The translations under genes and the position numbers were made by a program. From assembly GCF_030056735.1 (NCBI RefSeq), contig NZ_JASHKN010000005.1, positions 36,013 to 100,012 on the forward strand: a stretch of 64,000 bases of DNA, given 5' to 3'. The notes under the pieces are model-generated. The model was not told the DNA's origin and searched no databases. It was given only the letters and a program-made list of their open reading frames with translations. Position 1 is the first letter of the stretch. The number at the start of each line of letters is the position of its first letter. Source of the stretch: Rhodococcus sp. IEGM 1409 (GTDB taxonomy: Bacteria > Actinomycetota > Actinomycetes > Mycobacteriales > Mycobacteriaceae). Positions 17,712-26,310 of this stretch are shown piece by piece.

Positions 17712-17836
17712 ATTTCTCCTGCTGTGAACCGAGAAATCGGTCGACGAAGGGAACCGTCCGGGCCCAGGGTGCGTCAGTACAGGTAAGTGCTGTCGGCTCG
17801 GGGGAGCAAGGCGGGTTTCGGATTCGGGGGACAACG

Positions 17837-19366
17837 GTGGATATTCCAAATCTGGGCGACGTGTTCGGCAGGATTTCCGACGTGGCGCAGGGGGCAGCGG
17901 CGGCCTTGCCCGTTGTCGGCCCCATGGTCGGCGTATCCGCCCTGATTCAATCCGTGACCGACGACCGCGGCGCGTTCGACGGCGAGATGGTTGCTGCCAC
18001 CGCGGACGCCGATGCAGAGCGCGCACGAGCCTGGGGCGAGCGCGATGCCCTCTCCGCCCAGACCTCCTCGCTGGAGTACAGCGAACATGCAATCGTGGAC
18101 GACGATCCGTTCGATGCGATGTCGCACTCCGAAATCTTCGATCACGTCAACGAGATGGATCCGGCAACCCTGAGTGCAATCGGTGAGGCCTGGAAAGCCA
18201 TTGCCGGCCGGGTGGAAGCCGGCATCGGGAAGTTCCAGAACGACGTGAACGGTGCGATCTCCGAAGGCTGGCAGGGGCGCGGCGGCTCGGCTGCGTTGGA
18301 AGCCGTGCTGGGCTACTCGGCGGACGCGGGTGAGCTGAAGGTGCGGGTCGATCTGATCTCGAACAAGATCGAAGAGGCGAAGATCGCACTCGACGAGGCA
18401 AAACGCTCGATTCCGGCACCTGACGGCGCCTCGACGGTCGAGCAAATCCTCAGCCTGGTTCCAGGTTCGACCTGGAAGCAGGCCCAATACGAAGCGGAAG
18501 AAGCCGAACGTCAAGCGCGCCAGGTGATGAAGGACGTGTATCTGCCGTACATGAAGCGCGCGGACGACCAGGTACCGATCCTTTCGGCCGCGTTCAATCC
18601 GGTCACCGGGAGCGGCGGTGCTGGAAGTGGCGGCGCATTCGGTGGTGGTTCCGGCGCCGGGAACACTTCGGGCTCAGGGAACGGTCTCGGCGCGCCGTTC
18701 ACATCAGGTGGCGGAATTGGTGGAGGGGCGGACGGTGGACACCTCGGCGATGCAAACCCGGCCGGAGACAGTTCTCGCCCGGACAGTGCTGGGCAGGACG
18801 GTTCTGGTCAGGGGTTTTCTGGGGACGACCCCCGGAGTGGGGTAAACGGCAGCGATCTTGACGGCCAAGGGAATTCGGGTGCCGATGCAGCCCGGTCCGC
18901 AAACGTTTCCGGCCCGGCCGGGACCTCCGCTGCAAGTGTCGGTCCACTGCCGGCCGGTGCAGCGCCAGGTGGCCTGGCAGGTGCAACTCCGAATGGTGCT
19001 CAGCTCGGTTCCGGAGTGCCGTCAGGCCTCATGGGTAGCGGATCGGGTGGTGGTTCCGCAGGTGGAATCGGTACCGGCGGCTTCGGGCCAGGCGGCACCG
19101 GAGGTGGTGCTCTCGGCCCTGGCGGCGTGGGCGGCCTCGCCGGCGGCGGGCGTGGGGGCGTCAGCGGAACTGGCGGTACCTCGGCGACGGGTGCGCAGAG
19201 CGGTCGGGGCGCGATGGGTGGCGTCGGCGGCATGGCACCGGGACGCGGCCAAGGGCAAGACGAAGACAACGTGCACGACACCCCCGGCTACCTCGTCACG
19301 GTCGAGAACGGCAACGCCCTGATCGGCGACCTACCCATGGTCTCCCCGGCGGTGCTGGGCGAATGA
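17837..19366 (+). CDS. PPE/EspB-like ESX secretion substrate with Gly-rich tail
   Basis: A 509-residue protein. Residues about 85-240 are helical, with an ESX-type turn (SEGWQGRGGSAALEAVLGYS, a WxG motif) and a later YEAEEAE that fits the YxxxD/E export signal. Residues about 255-470 are low-complexity Gly/Ser/Ala. The C-terminus is ordered, GYLVTVENGNALIGDLP then MVSPAVLGE, an ending I recognise from other actinobacterial ESX-associated proteins. GTG 17837 follows GGGGGAC. It overlaps the EspG-type gene by ATGA, so the pair is coupled. No ESX core gene is in the window. Family assignment is by pattern, not by search. Confidence 0.75.
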   Translation: MDIPNLGDVFGRISDVAQGAAAALPVVGPMVGVSALIQSVTDDRGAFDGEMVAATADADAERARAWGERDALSAQTSSLEYSEHAIVDDDPFDAMSHSEIFDHVNEMDPATLSAIGEAWKAIAGRVEAGIGKFQNDVNGAISEGWQGRGGSAALEAVLGYSADAGELKVRVDLISNKIEEAKIALDEAKRSIPAPDGASTVEQILSLVPGSTWKQAQYEAEEAERQARQVMKDVYLPYMKRADDQVPILSAAFNPVTGSGGAGSGGAFGGGSGAGNTSGSGNGLGAPFTSGGGIGGGADGGHLGDANPAGDSSRPDSAGQDGSGQGFSGDDPRSGVNGSDLDGQGNSGADAARSANVSGPAGTSAASVGPLPAGAAPGGLAGATPNGAQLGSGVPSGLMGSGSGGGSAGGIGTGGFGPGGTGGGALGPGGVGGLAGGGRGGVSGTGGTSATGAQSGRGAMGGVGGMAPGRGQGQDEDNVHDTPGYLVTVENGNALIGDLPMVSPAVLGE

Positions 19367-20121
19367 CAACCAAGCAGTGGCAATTCACCGGCCTCGAATT
19401 CTCGATCCTCTGGGAAGCGGTCGGACGTGACCGACTCCCGTACCCGCTGCGGTTTCGTCCGACGGCCGAAACAATGAACGAGCTGACAACGGAGCGCCGT
19501 CGAGCGGGAGCGCGTCTGTCTTCCATGCTTGACGATCGGCTGCATCACGTTCTCGGAGCCCTTGCGAATCCCGCTGCTCGCGTGGAGGTTTCCGGTTTTC
19601 ACGGACAGAACATGAGTACAGTGACGCGATTGCACGGGGTTGTTGCCGGCGACCTGGGCGTGCTCGCAACCCAACTGCCCGGCAGGGCTCCGGACTGTGG
19701 CTCCGACGTGGTTCTTACTGTGTCGCGTCCGTCGGCAATTCCGAGGATGCTGGTCGATCGGCTGCCTGCCTGCTCCGCCGGATCGGAGCGTGGTGTGAGC
19801 ATCGAGAGATCGAAACCTGCCGGGGCACAGAGCTTTCTGAGCAGCGCAGGCAGTGCACGCGGGAGCGAGGAAGTGCGCCGGTTCTTCGGCCGAGCACGGA
19901 CCTCGATCGGTGAAGTCACCGCATACCCGGGCGGAGCCGTCGACAGCAGGCCGACCGACGCCGGAATAACGTTCCACTGGTACGACTATGCCGGTGACGG
20001 TCGGTACATCATCACCGCGGGTGAAACCGTGAGTGCCCGCGGCGCTTCCGCGGAAATGACGGAGGCCGAGATTGCACGCAATCTCGGCCTGGTCCTGCAC
20101 CGGGCGATTCGTACTGGTTAG
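19363..20121 (+). CDS. EspG-family ESX secretion chaperone
   Basis: A 252-residue soluble protein beginning WQFTGLEFSILWEAVGRDRL and PYPLRFRPTAET, the EspG N-terminal signature. EspG proteins bind the helical tip of PE/PPE substrates in the cytosol and keep them export-competent. Its ATG overlaps the stop of the PPE-like gene, which implies that protein is its client. It ends 15 bases before the convergent SDR gene. The pair is an insertion relative to the M. tuberculosis order Rv0483-Rv0484c. Confidence 0.85.
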   Translation: MTTKQWQFTGLEFSILWEAVGRDRLPYPLRFRPTAETMNELTTERRRAGARLSSMLDDRLHHVLGALANPAARVEVSGFHGQNMSTVTRLHGVVAGDLGVLATQLPGRAPDCGSDVVLTVSRPSAIPRMLVDRLPACSAGSERGVSIERSKPAGAQSFLSSAGSARGSEEVRRFFGRARTSIGEVTAYPGGAVDSRPTDAGITFHWYDYAGDGRYIITAGETVSARGASAEMTEAEIARNLGLVLHRAIRTG

Positions 20122-20136
20122 TCAGAACGATTCGAC

Positions 20137-20886
20137 CTAGCTGGTGGTGCGGTGGAACCGACCGGGGCTTGCCTGATCCCTCGGCTTGACGATGATCTGA
20201 TCGAGGTTCACGTGCGACGGCCGCGACGCGACAAAACCGATGATTTCGGCGATGTCCTGCGCCACCAACGGCGTGATTCCCTCGTACACCTTGTCTGCCT
20301 TGTCCTGATCACCCTCGAACCGGACGAGTGAGAACTCCGTCTCGACGGCTCCCGGCGCGATTTCGGTCAGACGAACGGGCTTGCCCAACAGTTCACCGCG
20401 CAATGTCCGATGAAGTACGGCTTGAGCGTGCTTGGCGGTGGTGTAGCCCGAACCGTTGTCGTATGCCTCCAGGGCAGCCACCGAGGTGATGGTCACGATC
20501 AGACCATCACCCGAATCGATCAGCTTGGGCAGCAGTGCCTTCGTCACACGTAACGTGCCCAGGACATTGGTCTCCCACATCCACCGCCAGTCGTCCAGAT
20601 CGGCGTCCAGGACCGTCGCCAGACCCTTTGCACCACCCGCGTTGTTGACCAACACGTCGACACGGGGGACCACGGCCGCAAACGCGTCGACGGAATCCTC
20701 GTCGGTGACGTCGAGTTCGAGAGCAGTACCGCCGATTTCCTCGGCGATCTTCTCTAGACGATCGACGCGGCGAGCACCGATCACGACGTGGAATCCCTGG
20801 GCTGCCAGGGTGCGGGCGGTGGCCTCACCGATTCCGGAGCTGGCTCCGGTGACTACGGCGATGCGGGCATCGGAAGAAATGGTCAT
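20137..20886 (-). CDS. Short-chain dehydrogenase/reductase (Rv0484c-like)
   Basis: A 249-residue classical SDR. It has the cofactor loop VTGASSGIGEAT (residues 12-23), the structural NNAGGA, the catalytic Ser in ITSVAAL and the catalytic pair YTTAK. An Arg after the first strand (GARRVDRL) suggests NADP(H) preference. The substrate is unknown, although the acidic-type SDRs of this subgroup include serine/3-hydroxy acid dehydrogenases. Gene position corresponds to Rv0484c. Confidence 0.9.
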   Translation of the reverse strand: MTISSDARIAVVTGASSGIGEATARTLAAQGFHVVIGARRVDRLEKIAEEIGGTALELDVTDEDSVDAFAAVVPRVDVLVNNAGGAKGLATVLDADLDDWRWMWETNVLGTLRVTKALLPKLIDSGDGLIVTITSVAALEAYDNGSGYTTAKHAQAVLHRTLRGELLGKPVRLTEIAPGAVETEFSLVRFEGDQDKADKVYEGITPLVAQDIAEIIGFVASRPSHVNLDQIIVKPRDQASPGRFHRTTS

Positions 20887-20901
20887 GAGGCAATCGTAGG
20901 G

Positions 20902-23277
20902 CTAGTCGGCGGCATACTCTGCTTCCCGTTCGATGGATTCGATGTGACGACGCGGTACTTGTATCCGGCCGGGTGAGTAGGTGACGGCACGCAGAGAGCC
21001 GCTGTACCGGAACGGTCCGTGGCGTCGGCGCACATCCCACGACACCGGCCCTCTTGCGTCGACTCCGACTGAAATGCCGGTCCACGGCGCCATCCCGACC
21101 AGTTGTACCTGCCCGAGTAGTTGACCGGTATGAGCTCCGTCGACGCTGACGTGGAGATCCCAACGCAGCCGCGGTACCACCGTCACGGACACGTCGATGC
21201 GCTTGCTGCCGGCAGCCAATGGGCCTGCGTCGACCACGGAGTAGGAACCGAATGCGTTGTATCCGAGATGTAGGTGCCCGTCCTCGACGTAGAGAAGATA
21301 TCCGCCCTGTGGATCACCGTGAGCGACAAGGACACCGGCGTCACCGGTGCGGTAACCGTCGAGTTCGACGGTGATGTCGAAGTCGCGGAACCCGATCAGT
21401 TTGCTCGACCGGTAGCGCTCCAATGGAGGTGTTCCGGCAAGCAGGCGGACCGTGCGCGAGAGTGCCTCCTCTGCCGGCCGCCGGACTGCGCCCACCGAGT
21501 TGCCGAGTAGTGGAAAGACGGTGTTCGCCCACGCCGAGTGGTCCCAGGCTTCAGCGAGTTCACGGACCTTGTCGGGAAACCGTGGTGCGAGGTCGTCGAG
21601 TTCGGTCGGGTCGGTGCGGACGTCGAACAATTGCCACTGTGGTTGGTCGATACTCTGTGGTTGGTCGATACTCTGTGGTTGGTCGATACTCTGCGGTTGG
21701 TCGAAGTTGTCCGGCGCGAGCGCCAGCAGTTTCCAGCCGTCCTTGTAGTAGCCGCGGTTCCCGGTCATCTCGGTGTATTGCTCGGTGTGGGTACTCGGAG
21801 CGGTGGACGAACGCAGAACCGGTGCGGTTGACACCCCGTCGAACTCCTTCACCGGGAGCCCGTTTCGCACGCTGGGTGCGTCGATTCCAGCCAGTTCGAG
21901 AAGCGTGGGGGTCAGGTCGGTGACGTACGTGAACTGGTCGCGAATCCCGTTGTCGTCTGCTCCAGGGTTCAATCCCGCGGGCCACGACAGGACGAAGGGA
22001 ACACGAATTCCGCCCGCGAAGGACTGCCCTTTGTAGAGCCGGAAGGGGGTGTTGGACGTCTGCCCCCATCCACGTGGATAGTGGACGCCCAACTCGGGTC
22101 CGCCGATGAGGGCTTCGTCGTGGGGGACATCGCCGACCCAGTCCGGATCCTGGATATGCGCGAATTGTGCAAAGTAGCTTCGGGTCCCGTCCGAACCGCC
22201 CTCCGCGGTGCCGCCGTTGTCCGAGGTGAAGACAATGATCGTGTTGTCGAACTCGCCCAGCTCGTCCAGGGTGTCGACGATGCGTCCGACGCTCTGGTCG
22301 ATCGAGTCGACCATCGCCGCGTACACCTCCATGTAGCGGGCGAAGCGAGACTGTACGTCCGGGGCGAGTGAATCCCATTCGGGGACGTCGAAGCCGGGCT
22401 CGGAGTTTCGCGGTGCCTGCCGTGTACCTTCCGGAAAGAGTCCCTGCAGGATCTGAGAGGCGAACCGCGACTCCCGGATTCGATCCCAGCCCTCGTCGTA
22501 GCGCCCGCCGTATTTTGCTTGATCGGCAGGCTTGGCCTGTAAAGGTCCGTGCATCGCGACGTGTGCGAAGTAGAGGAAGAACGGCTTGTCCTGATCGTGG
22601 GCGCGCAGATCCTTGATGTACCCGACGGCCTTGTCGGTCAGATCGTCGGTGAGGTAGTAGCCCTCGGGATACTCGTCGACGTCGACCACTGAATTGTCGG
22701 AGATCAGTTGATTGGGATAGTAGAAGGAATTGAGGCCTTCCAGCGAGCCGTAGTATCGATCGAATCCACGCTGCGTCGGCCAGGAGTCGCGACTTCGCCC
22801 CGGGGCGAGATTTGCGTCGCGCACGAGATGCCACTTGCCCACCGCATAGGTCGCATAGCCTGCGCCGCGCAGGATTTCGGGGAGTGTCTGTACGTCGTCA
22901 GCCAATTCCAGACGCAGTCCAGGGTATCCCGGATCGGCGTTGGCGACGAAGCCGTACCCGGCGCGGTGCGGATTGAGGCCGGTGAGAAGCGCGGCGCGTG
23001 AGGGTGAGCAGAGGGGTGTCGTGTGATAGTTGGTCAACCGAACACCCTGCGCGGCAAGACGATCGAGGGTCGGAGTTTCGATCTCGGAGCCGAACGGCCC
23101 GATGTCGCTGTATCCCATGTCGTCGATCAGAACCACGACGATGTTGGGTGATCCGGGAGTCGGGGTCGTGGCGGTGGGCCACGACGGGGCCGAATCGGCT
23201 GCGGTGCGGCCGATTCGGCCCTCGAAGCCTTCGTAACCGCGGGCATGCGGAGGAAGGGCGGAATCCGGTGAAGTCAT
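20902..23277 (-). CDS. Arylsulfatase-type sulfatase
   Basis: A 791-residue type I sulfatase. [14 protein letters not shown] gives the metal-binding aspartates. [15 protein letters not shown] has the CxPSR sulfatase signature, with Cys90 the residue converted to formylglycine. VGKWHL and VFTSDNGGT are the other metal and sulfate motifs. A C-terminal extension of about 200 residues is beta-rich. The 6-residue repeat SIDQPQ occurs in tandem near residues 525-545. The gene overlaps the downstream end of the dioxygenase by four bases, so both serve one operon, probably for releasing sulfate from organic sulfate esters. No formylglycine-generating enzyme is in the window. Confidence 0.92.
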   Translation of the reverse strand: MTSPDSALPPHARGYEGFEGRIGRTAADSAPSWPTATTPTPGSPNIVVVLIDDMGYSDIGPFGSEIETPTLDRLAAQGVRLTNYHTTPLCSPSRAALLTGLNPHRAGYGFVANADPGYPGLRLELADDVQTLPEILRGAGYATYAVGKWHLVRDANLAPGRSRDSWPTQRGFDRYYGSLEGLNSFYYPNQLISDNSVVDVDEYPEGYYLTDDLTDKAVGYIKDLRAHDQDKPFFLYFAHVAMHGPLQAKPADQAKYGGRYDEGWDRIRESRFASQILQGLFPEGTRQAPRNSEPGFDVPEWDSLAPDVQSRFARYMEVYAAMVDSIDQSVGRIVDTLDELGEFDNTIIVFTSDNGGTAEGGSDGTRSYFAQFAHIQDPDWVGDVPHDEALIGGPELGVHYPRGWGQTSNTPFRLYKGQSFAGGIRVPFVLSWPAGLNPGADDNGIRDQFTYVTDLTPTLLELAGIDAPSVRNGLPVKEFDGVSTAPVLRSSTAPSTHTEQYTEMTGNRGYYKDGWKLLALAPDNFDQPQSIDQPQSIDQPQSIDQPQWQLFDVRTDPTELDDLAPRFPDKVRELAEAWDHSAWANTVFPLLGNSVGAVRRPAEEALSRTVRLLAGTPPLERYRSSKLIGFRDFDITVELDGYRTGDAGVLVAHGDPQGGYLLYVEDGHLHLGYNAFGSYSVVDAGPLAAGSKRIDVSVTVVPRLRWDLHVSVDGAHTGQLLGQVQLVGMAPWTGISVGVDARGPVSWDVRRRHGPFRYSGSLRAVTYSPGRIQVPRRHIESIEREAEYAAD
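21638..21704. repeat. 18-bp coding minisatellite in the sulfatase gene
   Basis: The unit TGTGGTTGGTCGATACTC occurs three times exactly (21638, 21656, 21674) and once partially with one change (21692-21704). It keeps frame and encodes SIDQPQ repeats, so copy number could vary without breaking the gene. Confidence 0.92.
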
Positions 23278-24251
23278 GGGAGAGTCGAGGCACCTTCGAT
23301 AATCGAGTATTCGGAAGCGTCACCGGCGATGCTGCTGCTTCGTTCCCCGTGGATGTTGACCGGGATGTCACCGGCAAGTGTGATTCGCTCCAGACGGCGG
23401 TACTGATCGTCGTAGTCGGCGATCGCGTAGTGCTGGGTGGCGCGGTTGTCCCAGATGGCGACATCACCCGCCGCCCAGTTCCAGCGCGTCGTGTACTCGA
23501 GTTTGACGGCGTGATCCTGCAGGAGCTTGAACACACCGTTCGACTGTTCGGTGCTCAACCCGACGAAGTTCTTGACAAAGTGTCCGAGGACGAGCGTGCG
23601 TTCTCCGGTTTCGGGGTGGACGCGTACCACCGGGTGTTCCGTCTCGAAGTACGTGGACTGGAACTCTTCGCGGTAGGCGGCCGTGCGATCTTCGGTGAGC
23701 CGCTCGGCGCTGGTGGCCGCGTAGTCGTAGACGTTCGTGTGGCGGGCCCAGAGGTTCTCCGCGAGCACCTTGAGCGGATCCGGCAGTCCGTTGTACGCGG
23801 CTACCCCTGACGCCCACGTCGTGGAACCGCCGTATTCGGGGAGCTGCACCGCGCGCAGGATCGACGCCTTGGGGATGCGATCGACGAAGGTGACGTCGGT
23901 GTGCCAACTGTTGGCTTTGCCGAGGTCCGAATCGATGGGGAGGACTTTTGCACCGTGCGACTTCACCGTGGGGTGGGCAGTGGTCGGGGTGCCCAGCAGC
24001 TGGGCGAATTCGTACTGCGAATCGTTGTCGAGGTGGTCTTGCCCGCGGAAGAAGATCACCTTGTGTTCGAGAACTGCCTGTCGGATGAGCGAGATCGTCG
24101 CCGGGTCGAGGTGCCCGCCGAGGGTGATCCCGTCGATTCGGGCGCCGATATGCGCGCCGAGGGTGGTGACAGTGCCGCGAGCGGCGTCAGCAGCCGCTCC
24201 GTTCGTTGACGCCGCATTGGTGAGGGTCGGCTTGGCGAAAGCTGTAGACAT
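23274..24251 (-). CDS. TauD/AtsK-type alpha-ketoglutarate dioxygenase
   Basis: A 325-residue Fe(II)/2-oxoglutarate dioxygenase. The metal triad is WHTDVTF (HxD) plus the His of [20 protein letters not shown]. The Arg near the end of that stretch binds 2-oxoglutarate. It is closest in feel to the sulfate-ester dioxygenase AtsK and to TauD, which free sulfite or sulfate from organosulfur compounds. ATG 24251 follows GAAAGGTG. It is first in a two-gene operon with the sulfatase and divergent from the cysteine-rich leader ORF, which points to sulfur-starvation control. Confidence 0.88.
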   Translation of the reverse strand: MSTAFAKPTLTNAASTNGAAADAARGTVTTLGAHIGARIDGITLGGHLDPATISLIRQAVLEHKVIFFRGQDHLDNDSQYEFAQLLGTPTTAHPTVKSHGAKVLPIDSDLGKANSWHTDVTFVDRIPKASILRAVQLPEYGGSTTWASGVAAYNGLPDPLKVLAENLWARHTNVYDYAATSAERLTEDRTAAYREEFQSTYFETEHPVVRVHPETGERTLVLGHFVKNFVGLSTEQSNGVFKLLQDHAVKLEYTTRWNWAAGDVAIWDNRATQHYAIADYDDQYRRLERITLAGDIPVNIHGERSSSIAGDASEYSIIEGASTLP

Positions 24252-24342
24252 GGTGCACCTTTCGTGGGGAGTGTGCCCACCCAAACACGCGAGATTTCGC
24301 CACGACAGGGTTGTGTTCAGTGTGATCGTTACCGCACCTGAT

Positions 24343-24370
24343 TTGTGAATCTCGGTGAAGCTGCTACTTT
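24343..24370 (+). promoter_or_regulatory. Leaderless promoter for the cysteine-rich leader ORF
   Basis: TTGTGA (24343-24348), a 16-base spacer and a TACTTT -10 box (24365-24370) lie upstream. The ATG of the small ORF begins eight bases after the -10 box, the spacing of a leaderless actinobacterial transcript. Not experimentally shown. Confidence 0.55.
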
Positions 24371-24377
24371 TGAAGCC

Positions 24378-24491
24378 ATGTCGACCGACCAGCCTGCCGC
24401 TTTGCGGGTCACCTATGTGACCGCTGCGCTTGGTTCGCGTCTGCCTCTGGCGCGAGAGCTGTGTTGTCGCCGCCGTTCTTTCTGCAGCTAA
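24378..24491 (+). CDS. Cysteine-rich 37-residue leader peptide, putative attenuator uORF
   Basis: An unannotated 37-codon ORF beginning [14 protein letters not shown] and ending [13 protein letters not shown], with adjacent Cys29-Cys30 and Cys36 near its stop. Its ATG lies eight bases after a TACTTT -10 box, so translation is probably leaderless. Polycysteine leaderless uORFs are known cysteine-responsive attenuators in mycobacteria, and leader peptides of this style precede sulfur genes across actinobacteria. The next gene, a ROK regulator, starts 102 bases downstream. Its ribosome site AAGGG can pair with CCTT just upstream (24575-24586). The neighbouring sulfatase and dioxygenase fit a cysteine signal. 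Function is inference. Confidence 0.6.
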   Translation: MSTDQPAALRVTYVTAALGSRLPLARELCCRRRSFCS

Positions 24492-24574
24492 TTTCTGCGC
24501 CTTTTCTGTCTACTTCTTCGTGTGACCAGTGGAAACGCTGATTTCTCGGTCGACAGAGATATGCGCCTTCTCCT

Positions 24575-24586
24575 CCTTCTGCAAGG
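24575..24586 (+). promoter_or_regulatory. Small hairpin covering the ROK ribosome site
   Basis: CCTT (24575-24578), loop CTGC and AAGG (24583-24586) overlap the AAGGGAC ribosome site ahead of ATG 24594. It is a short stem, so weak alone, but it is placed to sequester the site if upstream leader translation does not disturb it. Confidence 0.35.
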
Positions 24587-24593
24587 GACAGCC

Positions 24594-25865
24594 ATGTCGA
24601 CACCCACCATCTCCGCCATTCCGAACATTCGATCGCGAACCGCACTCTCGGGAACCCGGACCCGTACCCAGATTGTTGCGCCCGAACTGCGCATTGCCGA
24701 CGGTCCGTCCGCGACTGTGTTGCGCATTGCTCGATCCCGTGGACCGCTCTCTCGCGATACCGCCGCGAAAGCGTCCGGGCTGAGTATTGCCACCGTGAAC
24801 CGGCAGGTCACGAGCCTGCTCGACCTCGGAATCCTGCGCGAACGCGCAGACCTGACAGCCTCCGGCGCCATCGGGCGTCCGCGGGTTCCGTTCGAGGTCA
24901 ATCACGAGCCGTACCTGACCGTCGGCATCCACATCGGTGCCGTAGTCACCAGCATCATCGCCAGCGACATTCGTGGCAAGGTGCTCGGCGCCGTCGAGAT
25001 TCCGACGCCCGCCACCAATTCCGCTGTCGCACTTGCCACCATTGCGCGGTCGGCCAAATCGTTTGCCTCACGGTGGCACAAGCGTCGCCCGCTCGCCGTC
25101 GGCGTGGCAATCGGCGGTCGCGTCGATTCAGCGACCGGAGTAGTCGATCACCCGCGCCTGGGGTGGAAGGGCGCCAAGGTGGGATCCATCATCGGGGCCG
25201 GCTTGGACCTCCCCGTTTCGGTTGCCGCACACGTCGAGGCGATGGCCGCGTCGGAACTTCTGCTCAGTAACGACCGCGCCGAGGCTCCGACACCGGGAAC
25301 CACCGGTCTGTACTTCTACGCCCGTGAAACTGCCGGTATTGCAATCACTTTCGAAGGACGAGTGCACACCCCGTCCAGCGGTCCCGGTTCGATCGCGCAC
25401 CTTCCCACCGGTTCGTCGGCGCGGTGCACCTGCGGCGCGGTGGGTTGCTTGGAAGCGACGATCAGCGACCGCGCGGTCGTCGCGCAGGCGCTGTCTTCGG
25501 GCGCAGTGATCCAGGGCAGTGAGCGTGTCACGATCGCCGATGTCTATCGTGCTGCGTCGGCGGGTTCCATTCCGGCCCACGAACTTCTGGTCGATCGAGC
25601 ACGCGTGCTCGGCCGGACAGTGGCGATGTTGCGTGACCTGTTCAACCCGGATCGGGTGATCCTCGGTGGCCAGGCGTTCACCGATTATACGGCCGGCGTG
25701 CCGCACGTCGCCGAGGCTTTCTCGTCGGCATCCTCCTTGGAGCGCAAGGACATTCGCATCACCGGTTTCGGCAATCGCGTTCAGGAATACGCCTCGACGG
25801 TCGTGTCACTGAGTTCGCTGTTCGCCGATCCGGCGGCGGCCATGCGGCGTGCATCGGCCGTCTGA
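24594..25865 (+). CDS. ROK family transcriptional regulator (Rv0485-like)
   Basis: A 423-residue ROK repressor. A winged HTH at about residues 45-95 contains LSRDTAAKASGLSIATVNRQ. It is followed by a sugar-kinase-fold domain with VGVAIGGRVDSATGVV and the ROK zinc motif CTCGAVGCLE. The phosphate-binding/kinase loop is degraded (YARETAGIAIT), so it is a sensor rather than a kinase. ATG 24594 follows AAGGGAC. Position downstream of the SDR matches Rv0485, but here a sulfatase operon and a leader ORF are inserted in between. Its stop lies in a hairpin shared with the convergent gene. Confidence 0.88.
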   Translation: MSTPTISAIPNIRSRTALSGTRTRTQIVAPELRIADGPSATVLRIARSRGPLSRDTAAKASGLSIATVNRQVTSLLDLGILRERADLTASGAIGRPRVPFEVNHEPYLTVGIHIGAVVTSIIASDIRGKVLGAVEIPTPATNSAVALATIARSAKSFASRWHKRRPLAVGVAIGGRVDSATGVVDHPRLGWKGAKVGSIIGAGLDLPVSVAAHVEAMAASELLLSNDRAEAPTPGTTGLYFYARETAGIAITFEGRVHTPSSGPGSIAHLPTGSSARCTCGAVGCLEATISDRAVVAQALSSGAVIQGSERVTIADVYRAASAGSIPAHELLVDRARVLGRTVAMLRDLFNPDRVILGGQAFTDYTAGVPHVAEAFSSASSLERKDIRITGFGNRVQEYASTVVSLSSLFADPAAAMRRASAV

Positions 25866-25884
25866 CTGCGAAGAAGGCAGTCAG
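25862..25884. terminator. Short bidirectional hairpin over two stop codons
   Basis: CTGACTGC (25862-25869) pairs with GCAGTCAG (25877-25884). The stem includes the TGA of the ROK gene and the stop of the convergent SnoaL-like gene. Confidence 0.6.
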
Positions 25885-26240
25885 AGTTCCGGTCGATCGA
25901 GCACCCGCAACCACGAACCGTCGGGCTGGCGGCGCGCCACCTGTGTGCGTCCGCCGGTTCCGTCGGAAGGTTTGGTCGAGGTCATGGCGAGGTCGTCGCT
26001 CATCACGGTCGGTAGGGCTTCCTCGACGGTGAATGTCGGTGCCGCTGCGAGCATCTGAGAAATCACTTCGCGGATAGCCTGCCGGCCGATCGTGAGGGAT
26101 CCGGGTGGGAAGGCCATCACAGCGTTTTCCTCGTACAGTCCGGCGACAGCGTCTGCGTTTCCGGCGTTCGCGAACTGGACGAAGAGTCGGGCAATGTCTT
26201 CGGGGGTTGCGGCCTTCTGAACTTCATTTGTTGTTGTCAT
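25881..26240 (-). CDS. SnoaL/NTF2-like small protein
   Basis: A 119-residue NTF2-fold protein: TPEDIARLFVQFANAGNADA followed by VAGLYEENAVMAFPPG is the DUF4440/SnoaL-type opening. ATG 26240 is preferred over a start 12 codons upstream because family members begin there. It is divergent from a LysR regulator 70 bases away, the usual layout for a LysR-controlled gene. Such proteins are isomerases, cyclases or simple ligand binders; which one cannot be told. Confidence 0.8.
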   Translation of the reverse strand: MTTTNEVQKAATPEDIARLFVQFANAGNADAVAGLYEENAVMAFPPGSLTIGRQAIREVISQMLAAAPTFTVEEALPTVMSDDLAMTSTKPSDGTGGRTQVARRQPDGSWLRVLDRPEL

Positions 26241-26279
26241 GCTTCCATCGTGCAAGCATAGTTTCAATAAGTCCAAGAT

Positions 26280-26299
26280 CTAGTTTGTCTCAAAGCTAG
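26280..26299. promoter_or_regulatory. Candidate LysR operator between divergent genes
   Basis: An imperfect dyad with outer CTAG/CTAG and inner TTTG/CAAA lies 11 bases before the LysR start and within the promoter region of the divergent SnoaL-like gene. Confidence 0.5.
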
Positions 26300-26310
26300 A
26301 ATCAACAGTT

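Noticed and set aside
16302..18092. 596-codon minus-strand open frame over lprQ
   Set aside because: Arg/His-rich translation without domains. It is explained by high GC on the opposite strand of lprQ and murB.
21638..21704. CRISPR-like repeat array
   Set aside because: Units are contiguous without spacers and encode an in-frame hexapeptide repeat.
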